DNA from: Tubiluchus corallicola
Taxonomy: Eukaryota; Priapulida; Priapulimorpha; Priapulimorphida; Tubiluchidae
Direction: 5' to 3'
NCBI GenBank assembly: GCA_030141605.1
Contig: JAQGDQ010000533.1
Coordinates: forward strand, 64,001-128,000
DNA: 64,000 nt
In this document: positions 21,443-36,400 of the stretch, piece after piece
Layout: the number at the start of each line of letters is the position of its first letter
Position numbering within the stretch: the stretch's first letter is position 1
Notes under the pieces: model-generated
What the model saw: only the letters and a program-made list of their open reading frames with translations
Told to the model about the DNA's origin: nothing
Databases searched by the model: none
Program-made: the position numbers and the translations under genes

Positions 21443-24400
21443 TGGAGATAAAGGAAAAGGTGATTTTTTTAAAATAAATGACTAGCCGCATAACAATTAG
21501 TTTCACAATTTTTTGCAGCGCCGGGAATTAGGAATGCGCACGAGTAATCGATTATTCGAAGTTTTGAATGTTTTTTGCTATTGGAATAATTAACTACTAT
21601 TCGTTGTTTTCCATTATCCTATGTACACTGGATTGATCACATGCCGGTTCAACCTGCTTATTTCACAGGCAAAAATCTTGAGGCATAATTTTCGCTGTAA
21701 AATAATCTGACGTCTTTGGCTTTATGTGTGCAGAAAAACAACCATTCCACTGTCAGCTCAACACACTGGGCAATTCACTGGAAAGTTGGATATACTGCCC
21801 GTACTTAGCTGTACTTATGGCATCAAAGAGCTTAGTGCTTGGCATGGGACAATTTTGAAAAAGTTAATTCAAACACCATAGAATGTTCATCATGTTAAAA
21901 CAAACTATGTTATCAAAAATTAACAAATAGTAGTTACCACAGTGTATTTTTGTTTATCTACTTCAAAATGTGTGTTCTACCACGATGGGTGCAGAAGGAA
22001 AATATTCGATGATTTGAATAATTTTTCTTCAGATATTTGAATACTAAATTGTTCAAATTTCTTACCCCTCTGCCCCGTCAGTGATGTCATGCAGCCTAAA
22101 GTTAACAATTATGTCTTGATGCTAACTGAATTGGAATTTACAAAAAAAATTCATTTACAGAGAAAAAATTTAATAAAGGAAAGAAGAAAGATGGAAACAG
22201 TAGCTACTACAGAGAGTCCGTCAAGCCGACTGACGTGTCATACGGCAGTGGGAGGAAACCTGCTCTACAGAAGAGCCGGGAAGGCTATGATAAGCGGCCC
22301 CGCGCTCGTGGTAATTTTGAAAGAGATGGTCCAAATGCAAAGGGAAGAAGTGAGGTGGGTGGACACTGACCAGTTTGGTACAAATAATTCATAAGATTAA
22401 TGTGCAAAATAGTTCACAATTCCGTTAAATTTTTTTTCAAGCACTTATACAGTTACAGTTTACTTTTTTACAGTTACAGGTAGCTATTTCTTTTGTACAG
22501 GTGTGTTTATTCTTTACTTTGGTTTCTTTGTAAATAGATAATTAGTGCTTAATTTTCTATACTCTGCATATTGAACTGGTTGTTATTTGTATAGTGTACC
22601 ACTGGTGATGACAGCTGATTGCTGTCGAAACATTTGGGCATGTTTTTAAACAGTTGTAAATTAACGTTTTTGATACAAAGTTGTGTTATTTTAATAATGA
22701 ATGCTTTGAAGTGCCTGGCAACTCGCAATTTGGCAGCGTACGTGCTAGTGTAAGGCAAAGAGCAAAAAAGCCAGGTTGGTGCCAGCATTGTTTTTTTTTT
22801 TAATTCATGTTATGCGAATCTAATTTGATTCGCAGTAGTAATGGGCATTGGAGCAAATGGATTTGCGGGCTCTCGTCGTATAAAGACACCTATGATTAAT
22901 TATGTTTATGTTCACTAGTCATTATTGATTATGTTTTACAGTTCAAAGGCTTCAAAATTCAAAAATAAACGTATAGACACAATTAACGTCATATAGGCCT
23001 GTATTCTTCTCTGAAAATCCCCGCACGCGCGTGCGTGTGTGGATGTTTGGAATGCAAGAGTACGTAATTGCACACTGGATTTCTAATTTGTAAATAAATG
23101 CACTTCCAATGCTGGGAACTTAAAAGGCAAGCAGGGGAGATGTTGGCTAAATAGATCACCAGTAAGTAGTTGTTCTGCTTATTGGCATGCCCCCACTTCA
23201 TTTCACTTTGTTTTTCAGGTAGCGAAGGAGTATCAGCAGGTAGAGTTCAGCTCTGTGCAACAAGGAAGCAAAAAGCACAATCTGAACCATCTGCTGAATT
23301 TCACGATAGCGCCGCGAGATGGCAGCGATTACGATAACGGTAGCCGCGGTGGGCGTGGTCGAAGAGGTGGAGCTGGATATCGTGGTGGCAGACAGAAGTG
23401 GGGGCCACCTCGCATTAAATACAACAAAGAACAGTTTCTGCAGGCAAAGTGAGTGACTAAAATGGGCAGTGTAAGAAGAGGTGTAAGAAGAGAAGGCATA
23501 GAGAGAAGAAACGTGGAAGAAAATAGTTACCTAATTTGATAAAATGAAAATGCAATTTAAGAACATTCCAATTTTTAAACATAATATTATTACATCAGTA
23601 AAACAATATATATGTATATGTGCTTGGTATTATAGTTCACTAGCTTTTGACTGTGAAAGTTACAAGTTTATAGTTTTTAGTGGTTTTTAAGTTATGGTCG
23701 TAACTTAAAACGTAATGTAAACACGTAAAACTTTTGCTTGTTAAAATTTAAATGCCTGAACAAAATCAGCTAATCGTCAACTGAAAAACAGCCACGTTGA
23801 TGTATAAAGCACTCAATAGATTGCAGCATTACAATAAAGAAATCAATCAGTTTACATCGTGGTCTTCACAACAAAAAATAAACATTTGTGCCAAGAAAAA
23901 ATGTGACCTAATTTTCTTGGTCACTATATCTGGAATTTCCTTAAAAAGAAAGCGTACAACAGCCGTTTGATGCGGAGAGGAACTAAAGGTAAAAGTTGGT
24001 GACAGCTGGGACCAAATACTCTTTAAAGAAGTGAGAAACTGTCAGCTGTTGGAAGAAATGCCTTCGTCTAGTTTGCAGTGAAAATGGTGGACATGTAGAG
24101 CACTTGCTGTGATTTTTAATAATAAATAAGGCATAATTTTTTCAATTATTTATTTTATTGATTTGTCATTTTAAAACTTCTCTGTCTTTGGAAAAATCTA
24201 AGAGAATGACCGTAAATTTTTAGAATTTGTACATAAACGTTTGTAACATCAATGGGGTGATTTTCAAATGACTCCGTTGTTTTCTTGTTGTGATCAAAAT
24301 CCTGCACTTTTTTTGCACCACCTGGTATGTGCAACCTTAATCAATTTTTTAATGAATTGCAGAACGTTTGACATTGAGTTTCTATTTCTAGATAAGTGTT

Positions 24401-27400
24401 TAGTGATTTCCCCTTTTTTACAACATGATTTTACTGAAATGTTACGTTTCCTTCGCCATAATTGTTCTAATATTTCATCAATGGATATCTTTATCATGGA
24501 TTTCTGATAATTTTTTGTCTCTTGATTCTAGTTGTCAGTTTTTGGTTCGCGACACGGACGAGTACGTAGTTCACGCTGGAAACCCCGATGTTCTGGTCGA
24601 CTGGGACTTAATTGAACAGATACGGATATTTGGACACGAGGTGCCATCTTGCCCCATCTGCCTTTATCCTCCCACTGCCGGTATATCCATTATTTTGTAG
24701 AAGTTTTTGATAAACTTAGTATTGTGCAATTTGCTTATATAGAGGACCTTTTTAAAAGATCTTATGTAAATTGCATTTGTTATAAATCCACGATTTATTT
24801 AATTTAAAATACTTAGTGTTGTCTTGCCACGTAGGAGCTTTTCCAAACGTTGAACACACTGGACAATTCCGGTACAAATTTAAAATGTTTCACCAATTCT
24901 GGTAAAGCGTTATTGTATCACCATCCCAGTGTGCACCACTGATTCACCAAAAAGCACATTATTGATTTTTTTGACAATGTAATGTAATTTTAACTTTTGC
25001 TTAGTTAGTAAAGCGTGTGCTATGAATGCTCTGATTATTTTTCGCAATCTTATCTAAACTTGTTTCAAACGACTTACCATCAAAATGGCTGCACTTGACA
25101 GTTAAATTTACAAGTTTTATACAGCATTGCTGCTAACGCAAGCTCTAAACACAATAAGACAGCATGTAGGTGATGCAAAATTTTAAGACAATTTACAAGT
25201 TTAATACGGCGTTACTGCTTATGCAAGCTCTAAACACAATAAGACAGCATGTAGGTGATGCAAAATTTTAAGACAATTTACAAGTTTTATACGGTGTTGC
25301 TGCTTACGCAAGCTCTGAACGCAATAAGACAGCATGTAACTGATACAAAATTTTAAGACAAATTTTTAAGCTTTATTTATGAAGAGTGCTTTTTTGTCCT
25401 TTAAATATTAATGTTACTCAATGAACTGCCTATCCTTTCCTAACTAGTTACTTTATTTCAACACCTATTTATTTCTAGCAAAAATGTTCTCATTTATCTC
25501 TTTGTCTCTGTTACAGCAAAGATGACCCGATGTGGTCACGTCTACTGTTGGTCCTGTATACTCCACTATCTCTCGCTCACTGATAAAACCTGGCGCAAGT
25601 GTCCGATATGTCACGAAGCCATCCACCAACCGGACTTGAAGAGGTACGTTGACCGCAGCTGATGTTTTGACTAGGTTAGAAATGGGTTGTTTTTGTGGTT
25701 GTACTTAATTTCTCTTATCATTTTGCTTGTTTCTGAGAAATCCGAGTCTCAATTATTCGATCAAAACAACGGCATTGTTGATAACAGCATAACACTCCTT
25801 TATTAGTGCACTTTCACAAACCAGCTAGAAATATATGTTAAATTATAAACTAATGAACGCTACTGTATTAGTACCAGACTACAAATAAACATAGCATCAA
25901 TAAGTCATTTCGTAGTTCCGTTGCTGTATGTCAAGGGTTAATAGTAGTAGCTTGTGGAAGCAGTCATTTTGTTTTGGGGTTTTTCTGTTGACAAGCCCAA
26001 ATTTTTGTCAGGAAGAGCCATCTACTGGATTTAAACATAACTTCAATCTGCTCTTGCAAAGTCCGTAGCAACCACACTCTCCTACGGTTGCTAAGTGTAC
26101 AGCAATTTTCTCAAGGTTATGTTTTTTACTGCGTAGCCTGCACTGAGCTTCGACGTGGATTATAGCAACTTAGAAATAACATAGAGCGATGAACTTGGTA
26201 TCAAAATGATCCTCATGAAATAGAGATTCAGGGTCTGTGCATAACTAGGAAACGTTAATTGTCGATTTATGGACGATTTTGCTATGCAAGCACACATTTA
26301 ATGATGGCTCGCTTTTGGTACAACCTGTTTTCAAACTCACTGTGGTTCACGAATGATCTGGCATGTAGCCCTTATTATTGGAACTTAGTGCCTTACTAAC
26401 TAAGAACGTGCACTAAGTTGAGTCTTTTAAATCTAACTTAAAAACTTACTTGTTCTTAAAAACTTTTTGTGCTTCGTAAAGACTATTTTAAATCATCTTC
26501 ATAATTTCAAAGTTTTAATTGTGTAAATCGCGATTTGAATACTTACGTGTTTGACACGTTTGCAGGCTTCTTAGAGATTTTCTAGCCTCATAATGCAAGT
26601 TTGTTTTTATATTTTAATCTAAATTGAAATCTCATTGGTTTTAATGTTTTTATTTTCTTGACGTATTTTGGACCCACTTTATACATTTTATAATTTTACA
26701 TAAATATGTTGTCTTAGTGGTATGTGATGTTAGAATTGTAACAAGGGCAAAGCGTGTCAGAACATATAGATATGGATAGAAACGTAAAATAAACTTGAGG
26801 TTTTGGTGATAAATTGTTTTTTAAATCACTTTGAATAAAGCTGAAATCTTCGCTGTTGTTGTTAAATTTATTCATTATTAGTTACTGTGTGGTGTTGTGG
26901 TTTTTTTATTCCCTAATCAATGAGACTGAAATATATATTTTGCCCTTACCTAAACGCTGAGCTTTGAGATTCTGTTAGAGTAGTTAGAAAGAATATGAGC
27001 ATTTGATTTAGTGTGTAAATAAAACTTCATAAAGTTTGAGAAAATAATCAGAGCATTCGTAGTACACACTTCACTTACTAAGCAAAACTATAATTTAATG
27101 TATCTTGTCAATAAGAGTAATAATGTGTTTTTGGTGAGTCAGTGATGCAAACTGGGAAAGGGGTCAGCGATATTTTACCAGGTGGCACAAACATTTTAAA
27201 TTATTAAGAATTTTCTTTTCCAATTAAACAAGTCCTTCAAACAGGTAAGCGTAATGCTAAGTAATATAACTTTTTATGGAAAGTTTTTTTCGGATGTACA
27301 TCAGAATTTTCCTTCTGCTGCTCTTTAATAATTTAAATATTTGTCTCTAGCGTTGTTGCTATGCAAACGACTAAGTTTACTCTTGGAGGGGAAATAACAC

Positions 27401-30400
27401 TAAAACTGATGAGAAGAGAAAGAGGTTCCGTTGTTGCCATGCCGGTATCACAATGGAGGGAGACGGAAGGGAAGCTATTTGGCATTGGAGGTAAGTTCTT
27501 GGGATGCCCTCGTGACTTGTTAATGATTGTGTTGTTTGATTCTTTAATTATAAAAGCTAACAGGCTTAATAATTGTGGGCAAGCTTTAATGCGGTGCTTG
27601 TTCTCCTCCCCCCCCCCATTTCTTGGCCCACAAAGTGTATTTTGTATATTGAAATACTTTATGAAATTAGCTATGATAAAAAATGCTTCCGCATGTTTGT
27701 TTTTTTCTTCTCAGATCAAGTTGACACTCAGTTCATGAAGCTGCTTGCCATCTCGCAGCAGGAGGTACTTGACACGATAATCAACATGGAGAGGACAGCA
27801 TTAGAGACGCAGTATGAGTTGGAGAAAGATTGTCCCGAGTCGTGTTTTATACAGCAAGCTTTAGACTTGCTGAACGAAAGAGCAGCCGTTGTACCCAAAG
27901 CCAAAAAGAAATTACCTTTCTTGCCAGTAGGAATGTCTCTTGATGATCTAGGAAAGGAGGAGGAAGGGCCTGATGATGTAATAACCAGCACACAGATGGC
28001 AGCAGAGTCGCAGGTAAGAATTTTATACTGTATGTTTTTCGTAGTTTGCATAGCAGTGGTGATTTTGGGATAACAACATAGCATCTGTGTATTGGTAAGA
28101 TTAATGGGGCATAAAAAGTATAAAAATTTAGCCCATATCAAAGGACTATCAATCTTGTATTAGTTAAGACTACGAATGTGTTTGGAGGTATTTCCATCTC
28201 GTTGTGAGACTTAGGGACTAGTCGTTTGTCAGTTACTGCAATGAACGCTGTACCTTGCTTGAAACATTAGCAAAAAATCCTGGCATAGATGTTTAGTCTG
28301 TTTGTTTGTATGTTTTTCAGCCCAACATTGTTTACTCGTCAGCATTTGACGACGAGATCGTTTCAGCCGAAGAGACCCCTGCTGTGTCCTTCAGTATTGG
28401 CGATGATCGAGAACGCGTCTCGGTGCCACCTGGTGGTGATGAGGGAAACGATGCAGTTGCAGCAGAGGAACAGAATCAAGGGAAATGCAATGATGATCCT
28501 CCGGTGCCGGAAGAATTTGACTGTCAGCTTCAGCAGGATGTAATCCCGATCCACGTCTCTACGGAGGAGATACCCGTGGTGCCCTCTGCTCTCTGCCTGG
28601 GAGCGCTCGCTGGTGGCGACACAGAAGACCAAGAAGCACTGGCAATGGAGACAAGTGGACGTGATCCGATGATTCAAACCGGACGCGAAGCACCAAGACA
28701 CAGTAGATTGCCAAAAGACACATTCTACTTCTACCAGGGTGAGTTTTTAATGTTTGTGTACTAAATTTTGTTTGTTTTGCTGAGACTGTATGTCTGTTTG
28801 TTCTTCCTGCATTTTTCTGCATCTTTGGTAAGTTGTTATTTGTAAAAGTTTCAGCATGTTGCAAAGTAACATCTACTTACGTTTTTGAATTTAGCGGCCG
28901 ACGGTCAGCACGTTTACATTCACCCGCTCAACGTCAGATGTCTGGTGAAGGAGTACGGCAGTCTCGAGTTCGGTCCGGAGGTTTTGACGGCTAAAGTAGT
29001 CGAATTAGATGGATTTTCAATGACCGAGGCAAGTTTTTGTCTGTTATGTTAGTAAGAAATGAATTTGTAAATTGTTTAGTTTGTAAGTCAGACGTATGGG
29101 CATACAGACACTTGTTTGTACGCATGAAATTTTTAACCTGAGAAAATCCATCAAAGCAAAAATGTGCTGTATTTAACTCTCTCACATTTTATTACTAAGT
29201 GTTGAAGAAATCAAAATCAAAATTTGTAATGAAGTAATTTAAACTTTGCACTGAACGCTGAATATCTGGCTGAATTTATTGACTAGTTTAGACGAGCTTT
29301 AAATTTAAACTAAACTATGACAAAATGTTGAGTCTCCATGCTAACATACGTGCATTACTTTATGATGCATAATGGTTGTAAAAAACATAGCTGTGGTTAC
29401 CGTGACAACAGGTGAATAGTGTCCAGAGTCTAGACGGGATGGGCCACAGCAGAAATCATATTACAAGTGTTTATTTCTAATGGGAGTTTCGTAATAAGGA
29501 ATTTTGTAGAAACCGTACGTGATTACATGGGTTTCATAATAACCTTGGCAGGGGCATAATAAAATTGTCGTACTACCGAGAGTTTCTTTACAAGCCGAAT
29601 CGGATTACTGGGATTCGATTGTATAAGCTGGCCTGTACTTGGCAGCATCGTAAGTTTGCTCTTTATTATCATTTAGGAAGTACGGAACCGCGTGAAATAC
29701 CTCCAGCATCTTCCGTTGACCTGCGAGTTTCAACTTGTCGAAGTTGAGCTGAAACCACCCATAATCAGTCGCAGGACCCTAGACTTCTTCCGAGATGAAA
29801 TCCAGAAGCGTAAGCAGCAGCGGCAGAGAAAGGTATGGTGGTAGTTTATTATTTATCACGAAGTATAAGATGAGACAATCTGGGGTTCTTTTCACAGAGA
29901 TCTCGTTAAGGTTATGTTTTCATTAACGAGCTCATTAATGTGATGCGTTTCACAAAGACTTCACTATTTTATTGAGCTCGTTAATTTAGTGAAAATATTA
30001 ACATGTAGCACGTCAGTGATATTGTCTTAATGGGCTCTTTGTAAAATTTGTCATTAGTGATTGTTGGTAACATTGTGCTTTTAATGAAGTGACTTTCAGT
30101 AACTCCGAATTTTGTTTGAAAAGCAAAGCTGTTGTTATTTTTGCTATTCTGCGGCTGTTTTGTTTTAATTTTGTTGCTGGCCAGACTCGCCAATATTACA
30201 TACTCGCGTCTTGTGGGTCAGGTTGCCATGTTAAGAGTCTGTCGTAGTAAGCCTTTATACAGTTCCACTGATTGATGACGATCGTAAAAAGGTCAAAGGT
30301 TAAGTAGTATACGAGAAAACGCATTTGTGTACACTTGACAGTGCCTCGCAGCTCGTGCTATTGTAATAGTAACAGTTTTAGCAGCTAGTTAAAACCTTAC

Positions 30401-33400
30401 CTAGTTTATTTTTTCTTGTTCCCAAGCAAGATCCTGCTAGTAAATCACTATGCATAGACTAATGCATAATTAAGTAAAGTCCACGTAAAACAACTGAAGG
30501 TTTTGAACTGACATTGCAAACGGCTTTGCTTTACCCACATGTCACGTGACAGTTGTAGTTAAGACTCGTTGCTGTGGCGCCCTTAACCTTTAACGAAACT
30601 GTGAAAAGGCTTATTAAATACAACATTGTCATAGTTGTTCACGTAGTAAAAAGCATTGATTGTCACTAATTTTAGGCCAGAGATGAGCATCGTTGGGAGA
30701 AACAAGTGCGTTCAAGAGAAGACTTGAAAAGAGGGCAGTATCCTACCTCAACACTGACTTTGGAGAGCCGCCGGGAGTTTCCCGAGTACAATGCTGTTAC
30801 TTCCGATCTTAGTCCTCCGTTAACGAACCAGACAAAGGAAGAATCCGGTAATAACACTGTTGCTGATAAAGTAGTTTGTTAGCTAAATAATATTGTGGTA
30901 CGTAAGATGCAATATTTGCGATTGGTAATTTGGCAGGATTCTCCGCTTTTTTCTTTTGCTCAGTCTTCTTTCTGCATGAAAGCTTATTGTTTCAATTTGA
31001 TGTCTAGGTCTTATATACTGAAGATTTTAATAATAGGTTGTTTGCAGTGTCATTGTCTATAGGATGCGGTAGCCTTGTTTAACGAGTAAGGTAATGGTAG
31101 AATGCACGTTTAATGCGGGCCGCGTGCTTTAATGAGCACTACTAATAATAATAGTAATAACAACACCAACAATAATAATAACAATAATAATAATTTATTA
31201 GTAGAGCTCAGAGCCGTGTGTATAAGAACACGGATTGTTTAAGAAATTGTCTCCGCAATTTCGCAGTTAACTAACAATTTATCATTTAGTTAGTTAACAA
31301 AAATTCGTAGCTTTAGCTGATTTACTGTGTGAATCAGCTGATGAAGTAGCAACTGACTCAGCTTCAGCTGAGCTAGCTGATTTGCTGTGTGAATCAGCTG
31401 ATGAAGTAGCAACTGACTCAGCTTCAGCTGAGCTAGCTGATTTACTGTGTGAATCAGCTGATGAAGTAGCAACTGATTCAGCTTCAGCCGAGCTAGCTGA
31501 TTTACTGTGTGAATCAGCTGATGAAGTAGCAACTGACTAAGCTTCAGTCGAGCTAGCTGATTTACTGTGTGAATCAGCTGATGAAGTAGCAACTGACTCA
31601 GATTCAGCCGAGCTAGCTGATTTACTGTGTGAGTCAGCTGATGTAGTAGCAACTAACTCAGATTCAGCCGAGCTAGCTGATTTACTGTGTGAGTCAGCTG
31701 ATGTAGTAGCAACTGACTCAGCTTCGGCCGAGCTAACTGATTTACCATGTGAGTCAGCTGATGTAGTAGCAACTAACTCAGCTTCAGCCTCTATTTATTA
31801 GATATTTTATAATTCATTAACATTAAAATAATCACGCATTTTTCGTGCACAAATGTTTTCAAAGTAGGCTTAAGTATACACATGACCCAATGATCAATTC
31901 GAAATTAAAATCAATAAACACGTAATCTACAGATACGTATGGATTAGTAAACAGATTAAAGAAAATACCGTAAGCTAACACATTACCTATAAACTAGCGA
32001 AAATTAATAGGCCCGTATACACTCAATTAACCTAAGCAGATTAAGCTAAAATTGTAATACATATTTGTATAAATCATTAAAAACAACTGCTTTTTGTCCA
32101 CGTTAAATTTTTAATTAATTAAAATGGCTTCTTTGTCAAGATAAGATTTAAGAAAAGATTTGAAGTTTTCAACAGTCAGTATTATCGCGCATGAATTGGT
32201 AAACCGTTTATAAGAATCATTTTCATCTAACCTGTCCTCAGACTCCTCTTTTGATAGATTTTTCGCTTCTGATGATGATTTGTATTAGTCCAGTGTAAGA
32301 ACGTCAGTAATGCTCCGTATTATTTATAGATTTAGAAGCTGGTGCTGACATTGGATCACCATCGAACGTTGCAGGCGGTTCATCGTGTCCACCGTCATTT
32401 GCGCAGGTACGTGCTTCGTGCGGGAAGAAGCTGTTTGTCAAACAGGGATGAGGCTGTTGAGTCTGAGTCGTCAATTTAGAATCTTCACGTGATGCTTGAG
32501 AGTTTTTGAATTTTTCTCATTGTAGCCACCATTTGATTCTAACATGATTTTCTATTTCCTTTGAGTTACTTAGTGCCTGTTTGCTGCAGGAAAAATAAAA
32601 ATCTAGCAGCAGTTTCACTTAGTTGTCGTTTGATTAACTTATTTTCTTGTTAAAGGAAAACAAGATGATTTATCACGCCTACCCCATTTTGAAGTATGGT
32701 GAAAAGGTATACATCTTAAGACCTTTAATAATGCAAAACCATTTCTGGTAACTAAATAATAGATTGAAACATGATTAACTGCAGGCGAGCCCAAATGGTG
32801 TTGACATCGCAACTGAGCATAAGTTTAAACAGTACAAATATTCCACGAGTGTGTTGCACTTGTTCGTAAAAGCGAAAATTGAAGTACAGTGCTGCTGTAA
32901 GATATTCAGTGTAATATGCAAAACTGGGCATATTTAACTTTTAAAATTCAAATCTTAAGTTTGCCACCGTGTTCACGCATGAGCTCTTGAATGTGTGCAC
33001 AATGTCACAAGTGAACACCTCTGAACTGCCCATTCAACTATGTAACGGGGAACTAGCTGCAGGAACACGAAATTATGCTTCTTGGGTAATAATTCTTTCA
33101 CATAGGTCATTCTTGAAAAAAGCATGTGTTCAATATTTTATGGGGTTGATTGTTTTGAGCCGTAGTTTAAGATGTGTCCGCTTTTCCTTTAAAGGACAAT
33201 TTAGAGAAGTTTATACTTACTGTGTAGAATTAAAGGACAAGAAAAGGGGTACCTGAAGTAGGCTTCAGAAAACTCGCCTTAAAAAACTATATTCCTTTAC
33301 TTAGTTAGCAACATGTGTGCTACGCATGCTCTCATTACTTACATGCAGGCAGTTTGTAAGTGGTATAAAATTTCGAGACGAATTTTTTAAGCTTTATGTA

Positions 33401-36400
33401 AGTGGAGGGTTTTCTTGTGCTTAAGATGTGTCCGCTTTTCCTTTAAACTTCTAAAAGTTTGCTTATAATATATTTATTTTGCTATATTTGCATTGGTTAA
33501 GCCACATCACGTGATTTTTAATCACAGTGTTACTGTAGATTCTTCTAGAATTTTCCTGGCAGCAAATGGCAGAGTAACCCATTAGCTGGCTACTGTTCGT
33601 TGTACCTTCTTGTGTTGTTAAAGCAAAAGCCAAGTCTCTCTGGGAGTTGAGCTTATTTTAATAGTAGGGAAGAATGTTAGAAATTTTAGCAATAAAACTA
33701 TGATAAGCATCTCGTGTAATTAGTAAAATCAATTTTAAGTCGTGATTATTTTGCGCTTGAGCTCGCTCATTTTAGACAAAAAATGGTGTCATCCGGTTTC
33801 CGTGCAATAGAAACACTTATCCCGCCAGGTGCTTCAGAATTTTTTTTACCTTATAGAGCGAACTCTACAAACTAAATAACCAGCCAGCCACCTACGTGCT
33901 GGCAAGTTTACTTGCATATCTAAAAGTCTGCAAATTAATTACATTGACGCAATTAATGTATACTACTTACACATTTTATGGTATAATCCTGTGAATTAAA
34001 GCTTTGTAACCACTTTAAATTTCATCATAATTGATCAAATGACTAAACACAGTTAAATACAACGCTAGAAAAACTGAACTTCTAAGCAAGCTGTAGAAAT
34101 TTCTCAATGCGTACCTTCACACAGCTTGCCTTCACGGCATTCTCTGCCCAGTAGTCACCAGCTTACGTCATTTTTTTGAAATATGCTGGCATCAACGTTC
34201 GTTTGGTGGGAGATAAGAAATATTTAAATTTCTTTTACATTTTTAAGCATTTTAATATTTTTAATTGTACATTAAAATAACAGTACACTACAGTAACTGT
34301 TATTCAAGGGTTGGTGCCTCCTTAAATTGCACGCGATCCTAAACAAATTTAGTCTTTTTTCTTCTTCAAGTTTTGCACTTTTCATTTTAAGATGTTAAAA
34401 GTTGGAGAGCCGAAAGTGGAGGTCTGGCCGCGTGCGAAGAAACCATCAGGATCGGGCAGCGACGGACAGTCCACTGGTGTGGCCAGTACGGACAAGACAG
34501 TGGACAGTGATGAAGAGGACAGAGCCGCGCCCGTCTTCAATCAGTCATTCGGTGATGCGCTTGCTGATGCTTTTGAGAAATTGAACACAGGCAGAAATGG
34601 TTCGTTTAGAGATACATGGTCTGATAAGTGAAATAAGTTCTGTTTAAAGTTACCATTTTAAGTCAGCTTTAAAGTTCAAAATGTGCTGTTTTAATGGTAA
34701 TTAACAGAAAATCTTGCACGATTTCTTAAAAAATTTACTTTGGGCATCGAATTTGTGTTAGTTATATTTTCTGTGAATGTCTACATTCAGTTGACTTTGT
34801 CTCTAAAATGTTACGAAATACACCTTTTACATTCGGTTGACTTTGTCTCTAAAATGTTACGAAATGCACCTTTTACATTCGGTTGACTTTGTCTCTAAAA
34901 TGTTACGAAATACACCTTTTACATTCGGTTGACTTTGTCTCTAAAATGTTACGAAATACACCTTTTACATTCGGTTAACTTTGTCTCTAAAATGTTACGA
35001 AATGCACCTTTTACATTCGGTTGACTTTGTCTCTAAAATGTTACGAAATGCACCTTTTACATTCGGTTGACTTTGTCTCTAAAATGTTACGAAATGCACC
35101 TTTTACATTCGGTTGACTTTGTCTCTAAAATGTTACGAAATGCACCTTTTACATTCGGTTGACTTTGTCTCTAAAATGTTACGAAATACACCTTTTACAT
35201 TCGGTTGACTTTGTCTCTAAAATGTTACGAAATGCACCTTTTACATTCGGTTGACTTTGTCTCTAAAATGTTACGAAATGCACCTTTTACATTCGGTTGA
35301 CTTTGTCTCTAAAATGTTACGAAATGCACCTTTTACATTCGGTTGACTTTGCCTCTAAAATGTTACGAAATGCACCTTTTACATTCGGTTGACTTTGCCT
35401 CTAAAATGTTACGAAATGCACCTTTTACATTCGGTTGACTTTGCCTCTAAAATGTTACGAAATGCACCTTTTACATTCGGTTGACTTTGCCTCTAAAATG
35501 TTACGAAATGCACCTTTTACATTCGGTTGACTTTGCCTCTAAAATGTTACGAAATGCACCTTTTACATTCGGTTGACTTTGCCTCTAAAATGTTACGAAA
35601 TGCACCTTTTACATTCGGTTGACTTTGCCTCTAAAATGTTACGAAATGCACCTTTTACATTCGGTTGACTTTGCCTCTAAAATGTTACGAAATGCACCTT
35701 TTACATTCGGTTGACTTTGCCTCTAAAATGTTACGAAATGCACCTTTTACATTCGGTTGACTTTGCCTCTAAAATGTTACGAAATGCACCTTTTACATTC
35801 GGTTGACTTTGCCTCTAAATGTTACGAAATGCACCTTTTACATTCGGTTGACTTTGCCTCTAAAATGTTACGAAATGCACCTTTTACATTCGGTTGACTT
35901 TGCCTCTAAAATGTTACGAAATGCACCTTTTACATTCGGTTGACTTTGCCTCTAAAATGTTACGAAATGCACCTTTTACATTCGGTTGACTTTGCCTCTA
36001 AAATGTTACGAAATGCACCTTTTACATTCGGTTGACTTTGCCTCTAAAATGTTACGAAATGCACCTTTTACATTCGGTTGACTTTGCCTCTAAAATGTTA
36101 CGAAATGCACCTTTTACATTCGGTTGACTTTGCCTCTAAATGTTACGAAATGCACCTTTTACATTCGGTTGACTTTGCCTCTAAAATGTTACGAAATGCA
36201 CCTTTCGGTTGACTTTGCCTCTAAAATGTTACGAAATGCACCTTTTACATTCGGTTGACTTTGCCTCTAAAATGTTACGAAATGCACCTTTTACATTCGG
36301 TTGACTTTGCCTCTAAAATGTTACGAAATGCACCTTTTACATTCGGTTGACTTTGCCTCTAAAATGTTACGAAATGCACCTTTTACATTCGGTTGACTTT

